Positions 24,215 to 34,115 of a stretch of 64,000 nucleotides of DNA are shown one piece after another; the first letter of the stretch is position 1; each line of letters starts with the position of its first letter. Source of the stretch: Allobaileyella intestinalis (lineage in GTDB: Bacteria; Bacillota; Clostridia; Peptostreptococcales; Anaerovoracaceae); the NCBI RefSeq assembly GCF_009695865.1, contig NZ_VUNB01000002.1, forward strand, positions 248,001 to 312,000, in the 5' to 3' direction. The notes under the pieces were generated by a model. It was not told the DNA's origin, made no database searches, and worked only from the letters and a program-made list of their open reading frames with translations. A program made the translations under genes and the position numbers.

Positions 24215-25885
24215 ATGTCCCACGTATTAAGGCTGAAAAAATCGAATTGCCAGAATTGTTACAAATGCATAAGGCACTGTCCCGTGAAATCAATCAGATT
24301 TTCCGGCGGACAAGCTCACATAATCGAGGACGAATGCATACTCTGCGGAACCTGTTTCGTAGTGTGCCCCCAGAATGCAAAGGAAATAGTGGATGACACA
24401 GAACTGGTGAAAGTAATGCTCCAGCAGGATGCACCTGTTTACCTGAGCATGGCTCCTTCCTTTGTGGCAAATTACCATGTAGGCATTGAATCTATTAACG
24501 ATGCAGCAGTAAAACTTGGGTTTGCCGGGGCAGAGGAAACGGCCATAGGCGCCACTATAGTAAAGAGAGAGTACGACAAAATGGTGAATGCAGGAGATGA
24601 GTCCTGCATGATCTCATCCTGCTGCCACTCGGTGAATCTCCTCATACAAAAGCATTACCCTGATTTGTTAAACCGGCTGGTGGATATTGCCAGCCCTATG
24701 CAGGCCCATGCCATAGACATCAAGAGAAGACACCCGGATGCAAAAGTTGTCTTCGTAGGGCCCTGTGTGGCCAAGAAAGACGAGGCTCTCCAGTATGCAG
24801 ACATTGTAGACGCAACCCTGACCTTCGAGAACCTTTCTAACTGGTTTAACGAAGAAGGAATTGTGCTGGAGGACAAGAAGGATTCCAGAAACCAGTCAAA
24901 GGCCAGGATCTTTCCTACCAGCGGAGGTATTCTGAAGACCATGGAGAAGTCCAATCCAAACTTCAAGTACATGGTGGTAGATGGAGTGGAAAATTGCATG
25001 GCGGCCCTTGAAGACATCCGGCACGGCGGGAAGGGAAACGTTTTCATCGAGATGTCCGCCTGCTCAGGCAGCTGCATGAACGGACCTGTAATGGAGAAGT
25101 ACAATTCCCATCCTGTTATTGAGTACATGGAGATAGCCGGATATGCGGGAATGGAAGATTTTCCGGTTGAACAGCCTGAACTTAACCAGATCAGGAAGAA
25201 TTTCGACGTAATAGATCTTAATCAGATGAAACCTCCTGAAAGAGAGATCCAGGCAACACTGAGGAAGATGGGAAAGTACAAGCCTTCTGACCAGCTGAAC
25301 TGCGGCACCTGCGGCTATGAATCCTGCAGGGAGAAAGCTATCGCCGTCCTTCAGGGCAAGGCGGAAATAGGAATGTGCCTGCCTTACATGAGAGAGAAAG
25401 CAGAAGACTTCTCCAATATTATTTTTGATAACACTCCTAACGGACTTATTGTTGTAAATGAAAGGCTGGAAATCCAGCAGCTGAACCCGGCTGCCTGCGA
25501 GATCCTGAACGTAAGAAGGGCTACAGACGTTATGGGTGAGCAGATTGTGACTCTCCTTGAGCCAAAGCCTTTCATGGACGCCCTGGAAACCAGAAAACCG
25601 GTTTTCATGTGCGTATATCTGGCTGAATACGACAGATATGTGGAGCAGACCGTCCTCTATGATAAAAAATACGGAATGGTCTTCTGCCTCATGAGAGACG
25701 TAAGCGACGAGGCCAGGGAGAGAGCCAGAAAAGAAGAGATCCGCCTTCAGACCACAGATATTGCAGATAAGGTGGTAGACAAGCAGATGAGGATCGTTCA
25801 GGAAATTGCCTCCCTTCTGGGAGAAACGGCTGCAGAAACCAAGATTGCACTGACGAAGCTGAAGGAGTCAATATCAGATGAATGA
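24215..25885 (+). CDS. Sensory-type [FeFe]-hydrogenase domain protein with PAS domain (HydS-like)
   Basis: A 556-residue protein. It has two N-terminal 4Fe-4S motifs (CQNCYKCIRHCP, CILCGTCFVVCP), an [FeFe]-hydrogenase large-subunit domain (about 70-340), a four-cysteine Fe-S domain (CGTCGYESCREKAI, about 365-395) and a PAS domain (about 400-510) with a short helical end. The H-cluster cysteines remain, but the motifs diverge: ISSCCHS for TSCCP (Cys136, Cys137), GPCVAKKDE (Cys184) and EMSACSGSC (Cys283, Cys287). This pattern with PAS and a phosphatase partner fits group C sensory enzymes thought to detect H2 or redox state. It overlaps the next gene by 8 bases. Confidence 0.85.
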   Translation: MSHVLRLKKSNCQNCYKCIRHCPVKSIRFSGGQAHIIEDECILCGTCFVVCPQNAKEIVDDTELVKVMLQQDAPVYLSMAPSFVANYHVGIESINDAAVKLGFAGAEETAIGATIVKREYDKMVNAGDESCMISSCCHSVNLLIQKHYPDLLNRLVDIASPMQAHAIDIKRRHPDAKVVFVGPCVAKKDEALQYADIVDATLTFENLSNWFNEEGIVLEDKKDSRNQSKARIFPTSGGILKTMEKSNPNFKYMVVDGVENCMAALEDIRHGGKGNVFIEMSACSGSCMNGPVMEKYNSHPVIEYMEIAGYAGMEDFPVEQPELNQIRKNFDVIDLNQMKPPEREIQATLRKMGKYKPSDQLNCGTCGYESCREKAIAVLQGKAEIGMCLPYMREKAEDFSNIIFDNTPNGLIVVNERLEIQQLNPAACEILNVRRATDVMGEQIVTLLEPKPFMDALETRKPVFMCVYLAEYDRYVEQTVLYDKKYGMVFCLMRDVSDEARERARKEEIRLQTTDIADKVVDKQMRIVQEIASLLGETAAETKIALTKLKESISDE

Positions 25886-27050
25886 TTTAAGTGTTGATAT
25901 CGGTTATAGAAGCATAAATCACGTGGACGAACAGCTTTGCGGTGACCATGTGGATGTTGTGGAGCAGGGGCCGAATTCCAGAGTAGTTGTTCTGGCCGAC
26001 GGCCTTGGCAGCGGCGTGAAGGCCAGCATCCTTTCCACCCTTACTTCAAAGATCATCTCAACTATGATGGCAGAGGGGCTTAGCCTGGAAGAATGCGTAA
26101 GAACTATTATCGCAACCCTCCCTGTAAACAAGGATCACGGGGTGGCCTATTCCACATTCACCATCATCCACATCATCGAGAACGAGACCGCCGAGGTTAT
26201 TCAATTTGAGAACCCCCAGGTTATCATGATCAGGGATAACAAGGTCTTCGAATACGAGACCATTGAAACGGTCATCGACGGCAACAAGGTCCTAAGGTCT
26301 GTAATCGCCCTGGAGGAAGGTGATATATTTGTAGCCATGAGCGACGGCTGCCCTCATGCCAACGCCGAGCGGACCTATAACATGAACTGGAAGGTCTCTG
26401 ATATTGCAGACTTTATGGCTACCATATCTCATGTGGGATATACTGCAAAGACCCTTGCCGCCATTCTGATCGAGGAATGCAACAAGCTTTATGACGGAAA
26501 ACCTCTGGACGATGCCACTGCCTGCATAGTAAGGGTTATCAAGCGGCAGCAGGTCAACCTGCTCTTCGGTCCCCCTGCAGATCCCGACGACTGCGACCGG
26601 ATGATGACACTGTTTTTTTCCAAGAAAGGAAAGAAGATTATCTGCGGAGGCACCACCGCCAAGATTGCCGCTGACTACCTGGGGAAGCCTATAACATATA
26701 CGACGAAGATCGTCAGCAGAGACGTGCCGCCTACGTCTGAAATCGAGGGAGTGGACCTGGTCACAGAGGGTATAGTCACAATGGACAAGGTCCTTAAATA
26801 TGCCAAAGAGTACCTGGACAGAGATGAAGGATACATGCAGTGGGGATTCCAGCACGATGCCGCTGCGGAAATCAGCAGAATACTCTTTGAAGAAGCAACT
26901 GATATAAACTTTATGGTTGGAAAGGCAATAAATCCCGCTCACAGAGGGAGCAGCAACAGCATCAGCTTCAACGTCAAGGTGAATCTGATAGGGGAGCTGA
27001 CAAAGTGCCTTGAATCAATGGGAAAAAATGTGAAAGTGAGCTTGTTCTGA
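25878..27050 (+). CDS. SpoIIE family protein phosphatase (PP2C-like)
   Basis: A 390-residue protein with an N-terminal PP2C/SpoIIE domain: VVLADGLGSGVKA carries the metal-binding Asp, and VAMSDGCPHANAE and DDATACIVRVIK provide later metal ligands. The last 170 residues are a second domain of unclear type containing GKKIICGGTTAKIAADYLG. It overlaps the hydrogenase-sensor gene by 8 bases and rarA by one base. Such phosphatases sit beside sensory hydrogenases in Clostridia, so it likely transmits the hydrogenase signal by dephosphorylating a Ser/Thr target; that target is unknown. No sporulation genes are nearby. Confidence 0.82.
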   Translation: MNDLSVDIGYRSINHVDEQLCGDHVDVVEQGPNSRVVVLADGLGSGVKASILSTLTSKIISTMMAEGLSLEECVRTIIATLPVNKDHGVAYSTFTIIHIIENETAEVIQFENPQVIMIRDNKVFEYETIETVIDGNKVLRSVIALEEGDIFVAMSDGCPHANAERTYNMNWKVSDIADFMATISHVGYTAKTLAAILIEECNKLYDGKPLDDATACIVRVIKRQQVNLLFGPPADPDDCDRMMTLFFSKKGKKIICGGTTAKIAADYLGKPITYTTKIVSRDVPPTSEIEGVDLVTEGIVTMDKVLKYAKEYLDRDEGYMQWGFQHDAAAEISRILFEEATDINFMVGKAINPAHRGSSNSISFNVKVNLIGELTKCLESMGKNVKVSLF

Positions 27051-28396
27051 TGGAACAAATGTCGTTTACAGATGCAGAACTGAATCTTGAAGATGAACGG
27101 CTGAAACCTCTGGCTGCAAGAATGCGGCCGCGGAATCTCAGTGAATATGTGGGCCAGTCCCATCTCATAGGTCCTGGAAAAGTCCTTACGAAAATAATAG
27201 ACAGCGATCAGATAACGTCCATGATCTTCTGGGGACCTCCCGGAGTAGGAAAAACTACGCTGGCAAGGATCATCGCCAGTGAGACGAAGGCCCGGTTCAT
27301 AGATTTTTCCGCAGTGACCAGCGGCATTAAAGAAATACGCCAGGTAATGCAGGATGCAGAGAAGAACCGGAAGTTCGGACAGAGAACCATCTTGTTTGTA
27401 GATGAGATTCACCGCTTCAACAAGGCACAGCAGGACGCTTTCCTGCCTTTTGTGGAAAAAGGAAGCATCGTCCTCATCGGGGCGACTACGGAGAACCCTT
27501 CATTCGAGGTTAACGGAGCGCTTCTCTCCAGGTGCAGGGTTTTCGTGCTGAAACAGCTGGAGAAGAAGGATATAGAGACTCTCATCAGGCGGGCTCTCAC
27601 CGATCCCCGGGGATTTGGAAACAGCCCTGTGGAAATCTCAGATGAAATGATTTCCGCCATCGCCGGATTCGCCAATGGAGACGGGAGAAATGCCCTGTCA
27701 ACTCTGGAAATGGTGGTTCTCAACGGTGATATGGACCCCCAGGGAAAGATAAAGGTTACTCAGGAGACTCTTGAACAGATCTTGTCAAAAAAATCTCTCC
27801 TTTACGACAAGAACGGCGAGGAGCACTACAATCTTATATCGGCACTTCACAAGAGCATGAGGAACTCTGATCCTGATGCGGCAGTTTACTGGCTGGCCAG
27901 GATGCTGGAAGCCGGAGAAGATCCCCTTTATGTTGCCAGGAGAGTCATACGGTTTGCATCTGAAGATGTGGGGCTGGCAGAGCCAAGGGCCATGGAAATG
28001 GCTGTTGCCGCATATCAGGCCTGCCACTACATTGGAATGCCGGAATGCAGCGTGAATCTCACACAAGCGGTGATCTACCTCTCTCTTGCTCCGAAATCCA
28101 ACGCTATGGAAAACGCTTATTTTGCCGCTAGAGATGACGCACTGAAACAGCTGGCAGAACCGGTGCCAATGAACATCAGAAATGCTCCTACAAAACTCAT
28201 GAAGGATGAGGGATACGGAAAGGGCTATCAGTACGCCCACAATTACCAGGGCCACATAACAGCAATGCAGTGCCTGCCCGACTCCCTGGAGGGAAAGCAC
28301 TACTATGAGCCATCTGACCAGGGAATGGAGGTCCGAATGGCACAGAGACTTGAGAAAATCCGTCAGTGGAAGGATATGGAGAGGAGGAAAAAATGA
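27050..28396 (+). CDS. rarA: Replication-associated recombination protein A (RarA/MgsA AAA+ ATPase)
   Basis: A 448-residue AAA+ protein of the clamp-loader-related RarA family. Walker [10 protein letters not shown], Walker [11 protein letters not shown], sensor region [12 protein letters not shown] and the arginine-finger segment LLSRCRVF are present; the C-terminal tetramerisation domain follows. It acts at stalled replication forks. The start overlaps the stop of the phosphatase gene by one base and its end overlaps mgsA by four (ATGA), so it is embedded in the hydrogenase-sensor operon. Confidence 0.93.
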   Translation: MEQMSFTDAELNLEDERLKPLAARMRPRNLSEYVGQSHLIGPGKVLTKIIDSDQITSMIFWGPPGVGKTTLARIIASETKARFIDFSAVTSGIKEIRQVMQDAEKNRKFGQRTILFVDEIHRFNKAQQDAFLPFVEKGSIVLIGATTENPSFEVNGALLSRCRVFVLKQLEKKDIETLIRRALTDPRGFGNSPVEISDEMISAIAGFANGDGRNALSTLEMVVLNGDMDPQGKIKVTQETLEQILSKKSLLYDKNGEEHYNLISALHKSMRNSDPDAAVYWLARMLEAGEDPLYVARRVIRFASEDVGLAEPRAMEMAVAAYQACHYIGMPECSVNLTQAVIYLSLAPKSNAMENAYFAARDDALKQLAEPVPMNIRNAPTKLMKDEGYGKGYQYAHNYQGHITAMQCLPDSLEGKHYYEPSDQGMEVRMAQRLEKIRQWKDMERRKK

Positions 28397-28887
28397 AGGA
28401 ATATCAGAAAACCATGAAAGCTCAGAAGAGGATCGCCCTCATTGCCCACGACCACAAGAAAGACACAATGGTGGACTGGTGCAAACAGAATAAAGAGATT
28501 CTGGGAAGGCATTTCCTGTGCGGCACTGGGACCACGGCAAAATTGATTTCATCAAACACAGGCCTTCCTGTGGAGGCCCTGAAAAGCGGCCCTCTGGGAG
28601 GAGACCAGGAGGTAGGTGCAAGAATTGCCCAGGGCGAAGTGGACATGGTTATCTTTTTCAGCGACCCTCTGGAAGCCCAGCCTCACGATCCGGACATTAA
28701 GGCTCTTCTCAGAATTGCCAATGTTTACAACATACCTTATGCTTCCAACCGTGCAACTGCAGATTTCATGATAACCAGCAGGTTTTTCGGTACAGAGTAC
28801 ACCGGTACTGAGGAAGATTATACGGAGATGAACGACAAGAGGGTAAAGAGTATCCAGGCGGAGATAGATTCATCCGAAAAAAAATAA
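28393..28887 (+). CDS. mgsA: Methylglyoxal synthase
   Basis: A 164-residue enzyme that turns dihydroxyacetone phosphate into methylglyoxal and phosphate, a bypass of lower glycolysis. Family motifs are [34 protein letters not shown] and the [14 protein letters not shown] segment with the catalytic Asp. The start at 28393 follows GAGGAGG and overlaps the rarA stop; an upstream in-frame ATG at 28366 lacks a good site. The C-terminal 20 or so residues ([11 protein letters not shown] onward) extend the family core. Confidence 0.95.
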   Translation: MKEYQKTMKAQKRIALIAHDHKKDTMVDWCKQNKEILGRHFLCGTGTTAKLISSNTGLPVEALKSGPLGGDQEVGARIAQGEVDMVIFFSDPLEAQPHDPDIKALLRIANVYNIPYASNRATADFMITSRFFGTEYTGTEEDYTEMNDKRVKSIQAEIDSSEKK

Positions 28888-28935
28888 CATGAACATTTGA
28901 ACATTTGCGGATTCGCGAAGAATCCCTTTCACCAT

Positions 28936-28970
28936 AAGCCTCAGGACAAAGAAGTTCCCGGGGCTTTTAT
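28936..28970 (+). terminator. Probable terminator after mgsA
   Basis: AAGCC..GG (from 28936) can pair with CC..GGCTT (to 28966), followed by TTATTAT. The stem is interrupted, so the call is moderate. Confidence 0.5.
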
Positions 28971-29049
28971 TATGGAAAAGGCTAAAACCCTATGATATAC
29001 TTTGTCTTGTTGAGACATTAACGAAAATGATTACAGGAAGGTATAACAT

Positions 29050-30444
29050 ATGAAAGATATCGAGATCAGAGAGTTGTTCAGAAACAGTGAGAAGTACAGC
29101 GACCAGGAGATTGTTGTAAGAGGCTGGATCAGAAACAACCGTAACTCAAAGAAGTTCGGATTCATTGAACTTAATGATGGCAGTTTTTTCAAACCTGTGC
29201 AGGTAGTATACGAAGCTGAGGATCTCGAGAATTATGAGGAAATTGCCAAGGCTCACCTTGCTTCAGGACTTATGGTAAAGGGGTTCTTCCGTCTGACACC
29301 AGAGGCAAAGCAGCCTTTTGAGATCAAGGCCACAGAGATTGTCATAGAGGCAGCTTCAGCTCCTGACTATCCTCTTCAGAACAAACGCCACTCAATGGAG
29401 TTCATGAGAGAGATAGGCCATCTGAGACCAAGGAGCAACACTTTCTCTGCAGTATTCAGAGTAAGAAGCATAGTTGCCTATGCAATTCACAAGTTCTTCC
29501 AGGAAAGAGGATTTGTATACGTTCACGCACCGCTGATTACAGGAAGTGACGCAGAGGGTGCTGGGGAGATGTTTCAGGTTACAACTCTGGACCAGAAGAA
29601 TCCTCCTCTGACAGAGGACGGTGAGATCGACTACAGCCAGGACTTCTTCGGCAAGGAAACAAACCTGACCGTTTCGGGACAGCTGGAAGCAGAGGCTTTT
29701 GCACTGGCATTCAGAAAAGTGTATACCTTCGGACCTACCTTCAGGGCCGAGAATTCCAATACTGCCCGCCATGCATCAGAGTTCTGGATGATCGAACCTG
29801 AGATTGCCTTTGCCGATCTGTCAGATGACATGGACGTGGCAGAGGACATGGTGAAGTACATCATCAATTACACTCTGGAGAACGCACCAGAAGAGATGGA
29901 ATTCTTCAACAAGTTCATTGATAAGGGACTGCTGGACAGACTCCATCACATCGTAAATTCTGACTTTGACAGAGTTACTTACACAGAGGCAGTAGAAATC
30001 CTGAAAAAGGCTGACAAGAAATTCGAGTATCCTGTTGAGTGGGGCATCGACCTTCAGACAGAGCACGAGAGATATCTGACTGAAGAGGTATTCAAGAAGC
30101 CTATTTTCGTAATTGACTATCCGAAGGATATAAAAGCATTCTACATGAGGCTTAACGACGACGGTAAGACTGTGGCAGCATGTGATATGCTGGTGCCAGG
30201 CGTAGGAGAGATTATCGGAGGAAGCCAGAGAGAAGAGAGAATGGATGTGCTGACCAGAAGAATGGAAGAACTGGGAATGGGCGGCAGCAGCTATGACTGG
30301 TATCTGGATCTCCGTAAATACGGCGGTGTAAAGCACGCGGGATACGGACTGGGATTTGAGAGAATGATCATGTATCTCACGGGAATGAGCAACATCAGAG
30401 ATGTGATTCCTTTCCCGAGAACTCCTAAGAACTGCGAGTTTTAG
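29050..30444 (+). CDS. asnS: Asparaginyl-tRNA synthetase
   Basis: A 464-residue class IIb synthetase: an N-terminal OB-fold anticodon-binding domain (residues 15-100, [20 protein letters not shown]) and a catalytic domain with [37 protein letters not shown] and the C-terminal motif 3 GFGLGFERM-like block (here [14 protein letters not shown]). The asparaginyl rather than aspartyl type is supported by these blocks and overall length. The gene stands alone with a TGA-TATACT extended -10 at 28993-29001. Confidence 0.94.
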   Translation: MKDIEIRELFRNSEKYSDQEIVVRGWIRNNRNSKKFGFIELNDGSFFKPVQVVYEAEDLENYEEIAKAHLASGLMVKGFFRLTPEAKQPFEIKATEIVIEAASAPDYPLQNKRHSMEFMREIGHLRPRSNTFSAVFRVRSIVAYAIHKFFQERGFVYVHAPLITGSDAEGAGEMFQVTTLDQKNPPLTEDGEIDYSQDFFGKETNLTVSGQLEAEAFALAFRKVYTFGPTFRAENSNTARHASEFWMIEPEIAFADLSDDMDVAEDMVKYIINYTLENAPEEMEFFNKFIDKGLLDRLHHIVNSDFDRVTYTEAVEILKKADKKFEYPVEWGIDLQTEHERYLTEEVFKKPIFVIDYPKDIKAFYMRLNDDGKTVAACDMLVPGVGEIIGGSQREERMDVLTRRMEELGMGGSSYDWYLDLRKYGGVKHAGYGLGFERMIMYLTGMSNIRDVIPFPRTPKNCEF

Positions 30445-30470
30445 GAATGATATTTGACGGTTTCCCGCAA

Positions 30471-30499
30471 TTGAAGGGACTTGGGCCGTTTGATATAAT
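30471..30499 (+). promoter_or_regulatory. Sigma-A promoter of the EF-G paralogue gene
   Basis: TTGAAG (30471-30476), 17 bases, TATAAT (30494-30499). Confidence 0.75.
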
Positions 30500-30560
30500 T
30501 TAAACGCAGTCACTCTACGGACACTGCAAAAATAATCAAAAAATGATTGGAGGATCGAAG

Positions 30561-32504
30561 ATGAAGGGATATTCCAGCGATAAGGTAAGAAACGTTGTTC
30601 TGCTCGGACACGGCGGGTGCGGCAAGACTACACTGATCGAAGCTGCACTGCTGGCAACAGGCGTTACCAGCAGACTCGGAAGAGTTGAGGACGGAAACAC
30701 TGTATCCGACTATGACAAGATGGAGATCGAGAAGAAGTTTTCCATCAACACAACACTGGTACCCGTTGAATACAAGGGATATAAGTACAATTTCCTTGAC
30801 ACTCCCGGATACTTCGACTTCCAGGGAGAGGTTATCTCTGCGCTGAGCACTGCAGGAGCTGCCATTATCGTGGTCGACGCTTCTGAAGGAGTTCAGGTTG
30901 GTACAGAGAAGGCATGGGAGATGTGCAGAAAGTATCACACTCCTAAGTTCATGGTTCTGAACAAGATGGACAAGAGCGATGCTGACGCCGACAAGGTAGT
31001 AGAACAGATTCGTCAGGTGTTCGGCAACTCTGTAGTTACAGACGATGACCAGGATGCACTTAACGAAGCTGTAGCAGGTGCCTCCGAAGAGCTGATGGAG
31101 AAGTTCTTCAACGATGAGCCTTTTACAGAAGAAGAGTTCACAAACGGTCTGAAGAACGGAATCGCTACAGGTGACATCGTTCCTATTATCAAGTGCTCTG
31201 CTCTCAAGGGTGGAGACGGCATTGACGAGATTCTGAGATGTATCAGCAAGTACGTTCCTGATCCTGAGGACCATGATCCATACCCTGCAGTTAACAATGC
31301 AGGTGAGGACATTGAGATTGCAACAGATGTAAACCAGGATCCACTGCTCTATGTATTCAAGACTATTGCAGACCCGTTCCTGGGAAAGATCTCATATGCC
31401 AAGGCAATTACAGGAACAGTCAAATCTGGTGTTGAGATGTACAACCCGAGGACACAGAAGAACGAGAAACTTGGTTCGATGTTCTTCGTAAGAGGAAAGA
31501 CTCAGGAGCCGGCAACTGAAGTGCCTGCAGGAGATATTGTAGCTCTGGCAAAACTTCAGAATACAAGAACAGGAGATACCCTCTGCCTTAAGGCAAGACC
31601 TGTTACAATGGAGCCGATCCACTTCCCTAAGCCTGTATACTACATTGCTATCGAGCCTAAGGACAAGAACGATGAAGAGAAGATGGCACAGGGCCTCCAC
31701 AAGCTTCATGAAGAAGATCCTTCATTCGTTCTGGAGAGAAACAGCGAGACACATCAGTCTCTTCTGGGTGGCCAGGGAGATATGCATCTGAATATCATCC
31801 TCGCCAAGCTTAAAGAGCGTTACGGAGTAGAGGTAAAGACAGTTCCTCAGAAGATCGCATACAGAGAGACCATCAAGGGCAACTCCGATGTACAGGGCAA
31901 GCACAAGAAACAGTCTGGCGGCGCAGGCCAGTATGGAGATGTACACATCAGATTCTCCCCGTCGAAGGAAGAATTCGAGTTCTCCGAGGAGCTGTTCGGA
32001 GGATCCGTTCCTAAGAACTATGTTCCGGCTGTTGAAAAGGGCCTGAGAGAATGTATGGACAAAGGACCTCTGGCTGGCTGCAAGGTAGTCGGTGTTAAGG
32101 CAGTACTTTACGATGGATCCTACCATGAGGTGGACTCCAACGAAGTATCCTTTAAGATTGCAGCTTCCATAGCTTTCAAGAAGGGTATCAAGGCAGCAAA
32201 GCCTTGTCTGCTGGAGCCTGTAATGAAGCTGACCATCACCGTACCGGAGAAGTATACCGGAGACGTTATGGGAGACATGAACAAGAGAAGAGGCCGCATT
32301 CTTGGAATGGAGCCTTCTGAAGACGGCAAGACCGTCCTCATGGCAGAGGCACCACAGTCAGAACTCTTTGATTATGCTATTAAGCTGAGAGCTATGACCC
32401 AGGCAAGAGGATCCTTCGAGATGGAGTTCTGCAAGTACGAGGAGCTGCCTGGAAATCTGGCAGAGAAGGTAATCGCAGAGCACGCAGCAGAAGAGGAAAA
32501 GTAA
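30561..32504 (+). CDS. Elongation factor G-like protein (EF-G paralogue)
   Basis: A 647-residue translational GTPase, second to the true EF-G at 60193. The G domain shows G1 GHGGCGKTT (EF-G has AHIDAGKTT), G3 DTPGYFDF and G4 NKMDKS; domains II-V follow, with the KKQSGGAGQYGDV block of domain IV. The start at 30561 is chosen because GGAGG lies 7 bases before it; the in-frame ATG at 30543 is upstream of that site. Paralogues of this type may act in ribosome recycling or under stress and are distinct from TetM protection proteins, but the exact role is not established. It has its own promoter and a strong hairpin downstream. Confidence 0.88.
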   Translation: MKGYSSDKVRNVVLLGHGGCGKTTLIEAALLATGVTSRLGRVEDGNTVSDYDKMEIEKKFSINTTLVPVEYKGYKYNFLDTPGYFDFQGEVISALSTAGAAIIVVDASEGVQVGTEKAWEMCRKYHTPKFMVLNKMDKSDADADKVVEQIRQVFGNSVVTDDDQDALNEAVAGASEELMEKFFNDEPFTEEEFTNGLKNGIATGDIVPIIKCSALKGGDGIDEILRCISKYVPDPEDHDPYPAVNNAGEDIEIATDVNQDPLLYVFKTIADPFLGKISYAKAITGTVKSGVEMYNPRTQKNEKLGSMFFVRGKTQEPATEVPAGDIVALAKLQNTRTGDTLCLKARPVTMEPIHFPKPVYYIAIEPKDKNDEEKMAQGLHKLHEEDPSFVLERNSETHQSLLGGQGDMHLNIILAKLKERYGVEVKTVPQKIAYRETIKGNSDVQGKHKKQSGGAGQYGDVHIRFSPSKEEFEFSEELFGGSVPKNYVPAVEKGLRECMDKGPLAGCKVVGVKAVLYDGSYHEVDSNEVSFKIAASIAFKKGIKAAKPCLLEPVMKLTITVPEKYTGDVMGDMNKRRGRILGMEPSEDGKTVLMAEAPQSELFDYAIKLRAMTQARGSFEMEFCKYEELPGNLAEKVIAEHAAEEEK

Positions 32505-32562
32505 TTGCAGATACCTGGTCCGGGAGCCCGTGGAAAGGGGAACCGGCACTAAACACAAAAGA

Positions 32563-32596
32563 AACAGAAGCTCCGGCCCTGGCCGGGGCTTCTGTT
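32563..32596 (+). terminator. Strong hairpin between the EF-G paralogue and radA
   Basis: AACAGAAGCTCCGGCC (32563-32578) pairs with 32581-32596 with one G-U pair. There is no T-tract, so it may be a weak terminator or a 3'-end stabiliser. Confidence 0.55.
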
Positions 32597-32623
32597 GATA
32601 TGAGAGAGCCGGGGGATAGATAA

Positions 32624-33988
32624 ATGGCAAAAAAAATTAAAAAAATATTTCTCTGTTCGGAGTGCGGTTTCGAGAGCCCTGCCTGGGCAGGACAGTGCCC
32701 TAACTGCAGATCCTGGGGAACCCTGCAGGAATACACGCCGCCTGCAGAAAGCAGACCTGATGACAGGAGGAGGAAACTCTCTGATTCTCCGGGGCCAGTG
32801 CAGCTGGGAAAGGTTGGAACCAGAACTTATTCAAGAATAGACACAGGAATCGGGGAGCTGAACAGAGTGTTAGGTGGCGGCGCTATACCCGGATCCCTGA
32901 TTTTGATTTCAGGAGAGCCGGGAATAGGCAAGTCCACCCTGATCATACAGGCCTCTGACAGCGTGGCAAAGACCTATGGAAGGGTTCTTTACGTGTCCGG
33001 AGAGGAATCTGAAGAGCAGATCAGACTCCGGGCCGACCGGGTATGCCCCGGAATTTCTGATGAGCTGTATATTTTTTCTGAAACCAACATGGAAAGAGTT
33101 CTCAGGGCCTGCCGTGAACTTAAACCTAAGTTTTTGGTTATAGACTCAATTCAGACTATGTACACCCAGGATCTGGACAATATTGCGGGCAGCATCACCC
33201 AGATCAGGGCCTGTTCAAACCTGTTGATGCAGTACGGCAAGGCAGAAGGGGTGCCCGTATTCATTGTGGCCCATATAAACAAATCAGGAGACATTGCCGG
33301 CCCAAAGACCATAGAGCACATGGTGGACGTTGTGCTCAGCTTCACAGGAGAGCGGAACGGAGAGCTGAGGCTCCTCCGGGCATTCAAAAACAGGTTTGGA
33401 ACTACAGAAGAAATCGGTGCTTTCCGCATGGGTGCTCTTGGAATGGAACAGGTGACAGATCTGTCTGGAAGCCTCATAGAGAACATGGATGTGGGAGAAG
33501 AAGGCTCAGTTGTTTCAGGAGTCTACGAAGGATCAAGGCCCGTATTTTTCGAAATTCAGGCGCTGGTATCTCCGGCTAACGTGGGATTCGCCAGGAGAAC
33601 TTCCGTAGGAGTGGACAACAACAGGCTTAACATGATCCTGGCAGTTCTGGAGAAAAAGGCTGGAATTTCCCTTCTGAACTACGATGTATATGTAAACGTA
33701 GTGGGAGGCATCAAGCCGGACAGCCCTTCTGCAGATCTGGCAGTAGCTCTGGCCATATACAGCTCCTTCAAGGGAATCGCTCCTTCCTCCAGGCTTATGG
33801 CCCTGGGAGAGGTAGGCCTTACAGGTAATCTCAGGTCCGTGCGGAATGTGGACAAGATTTTGCCGGAAGCAGAGCGGCTTGGATTCGACGCCGTGATTGT
33901 GCCGGAAAGAACTTCAATACAGAAACAGATATCCATACGTGTGCTGAAAGCCGCTGGCCTTCGGGATGCCATCAGATTTTTTCACTGA
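32624..33988 (+). CDS. radA: DNA repair protein RadA (Sms)
   Basis: A 454-residue RecA-like helicase with an N-terminal C4 zinc finger (CSECGFESPAWAGQCPNC), a RecA ATPase core (Walker A GEPGIGKST), the RadA-specific KNRFG motif and a C-terminal Lon-protease-like domain (PSADLAVALAIYSSFKG). It promotes branch migration during recombinational repair. In Bacillus subtilis radA is followed by disA and yacL; here a two-component system and carD replace disA. The ATG follows GGGGG(A) in a purine-rich region. Confidence 0.95.
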   Translation: MAKKIKKIFLCSECGFESPAWAGQCPNCRSWGTLQEYTPPAESRPDDRRRKLSDSPGPVQLGKVGTRTYSRIDTGIGELNRVLGGGAIPGSLILISGEPGIGKSTLIIQASDSVAKTYGRVLYVSGEESEEQIRLRADRVCPGISDELYIFSETNMERVLRACRELKPKFLVIDSIQTMYTQDLDNIAGSITQIRACSNLLMQYGKAEGVPVFIVAHINKSGDIAGPKTIEHMVDVVLSFTGERNGELRLLRAFKNRFGTTEEIGAFRMGALGMEQVTDLSGSLIENMDVGEEGSVVSGVYEGSRPVFFEIQALVSPANVGFARRTSVGVDNNRLNMILAVLEKKAGISLLNYDVYVNVVGGIKPDSPSADLAVALAIYSSFKGIAPSSRLMALGEVGLTGNLRSVRNVDKILPEAERLGFDAVIVPERTSIQKQISIRVLKAAGLRDAIRFFH

Positions 33989-34037
33989 AGCCCCATGAAT
34001 CTGTAAAACAACTTTCGTTTTAGAACAAATGATGCTG

Positions 34038-34046
34038 TGTTATAAT
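34038..34046 (+). promoter_or_regulatory. Extended -10 promoter of the two-component system
   Basis: TGT-TATAAT (34038-34046) gives an extended -10 element 70 bases before the response regulator start; the -35 is poor. A small GGCGC/GCGCC hairpin lies in the leader near 34060. Confidence 0.55.
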
Positions 34047-34115
34047 TGCGTAAACAGTTGGCGCATAAGGCGCCGTAACTTTTGAGGACAAAGTTTGACA
34101 AGGAGAAATGCAGAA

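Noticed and set aside
25878..27050. Sporulation protein SpoIIE
   Set aside because: It lacks the membrane region of true SpoIIE, and its neighbours are a hydrogenase sensor and repair genes.
30543..32504. Tetracycline resistance protein (TetM type)
   Set aside because: It resembles the EF-G-like paralogue group, and no mobile element or resistance context is present.
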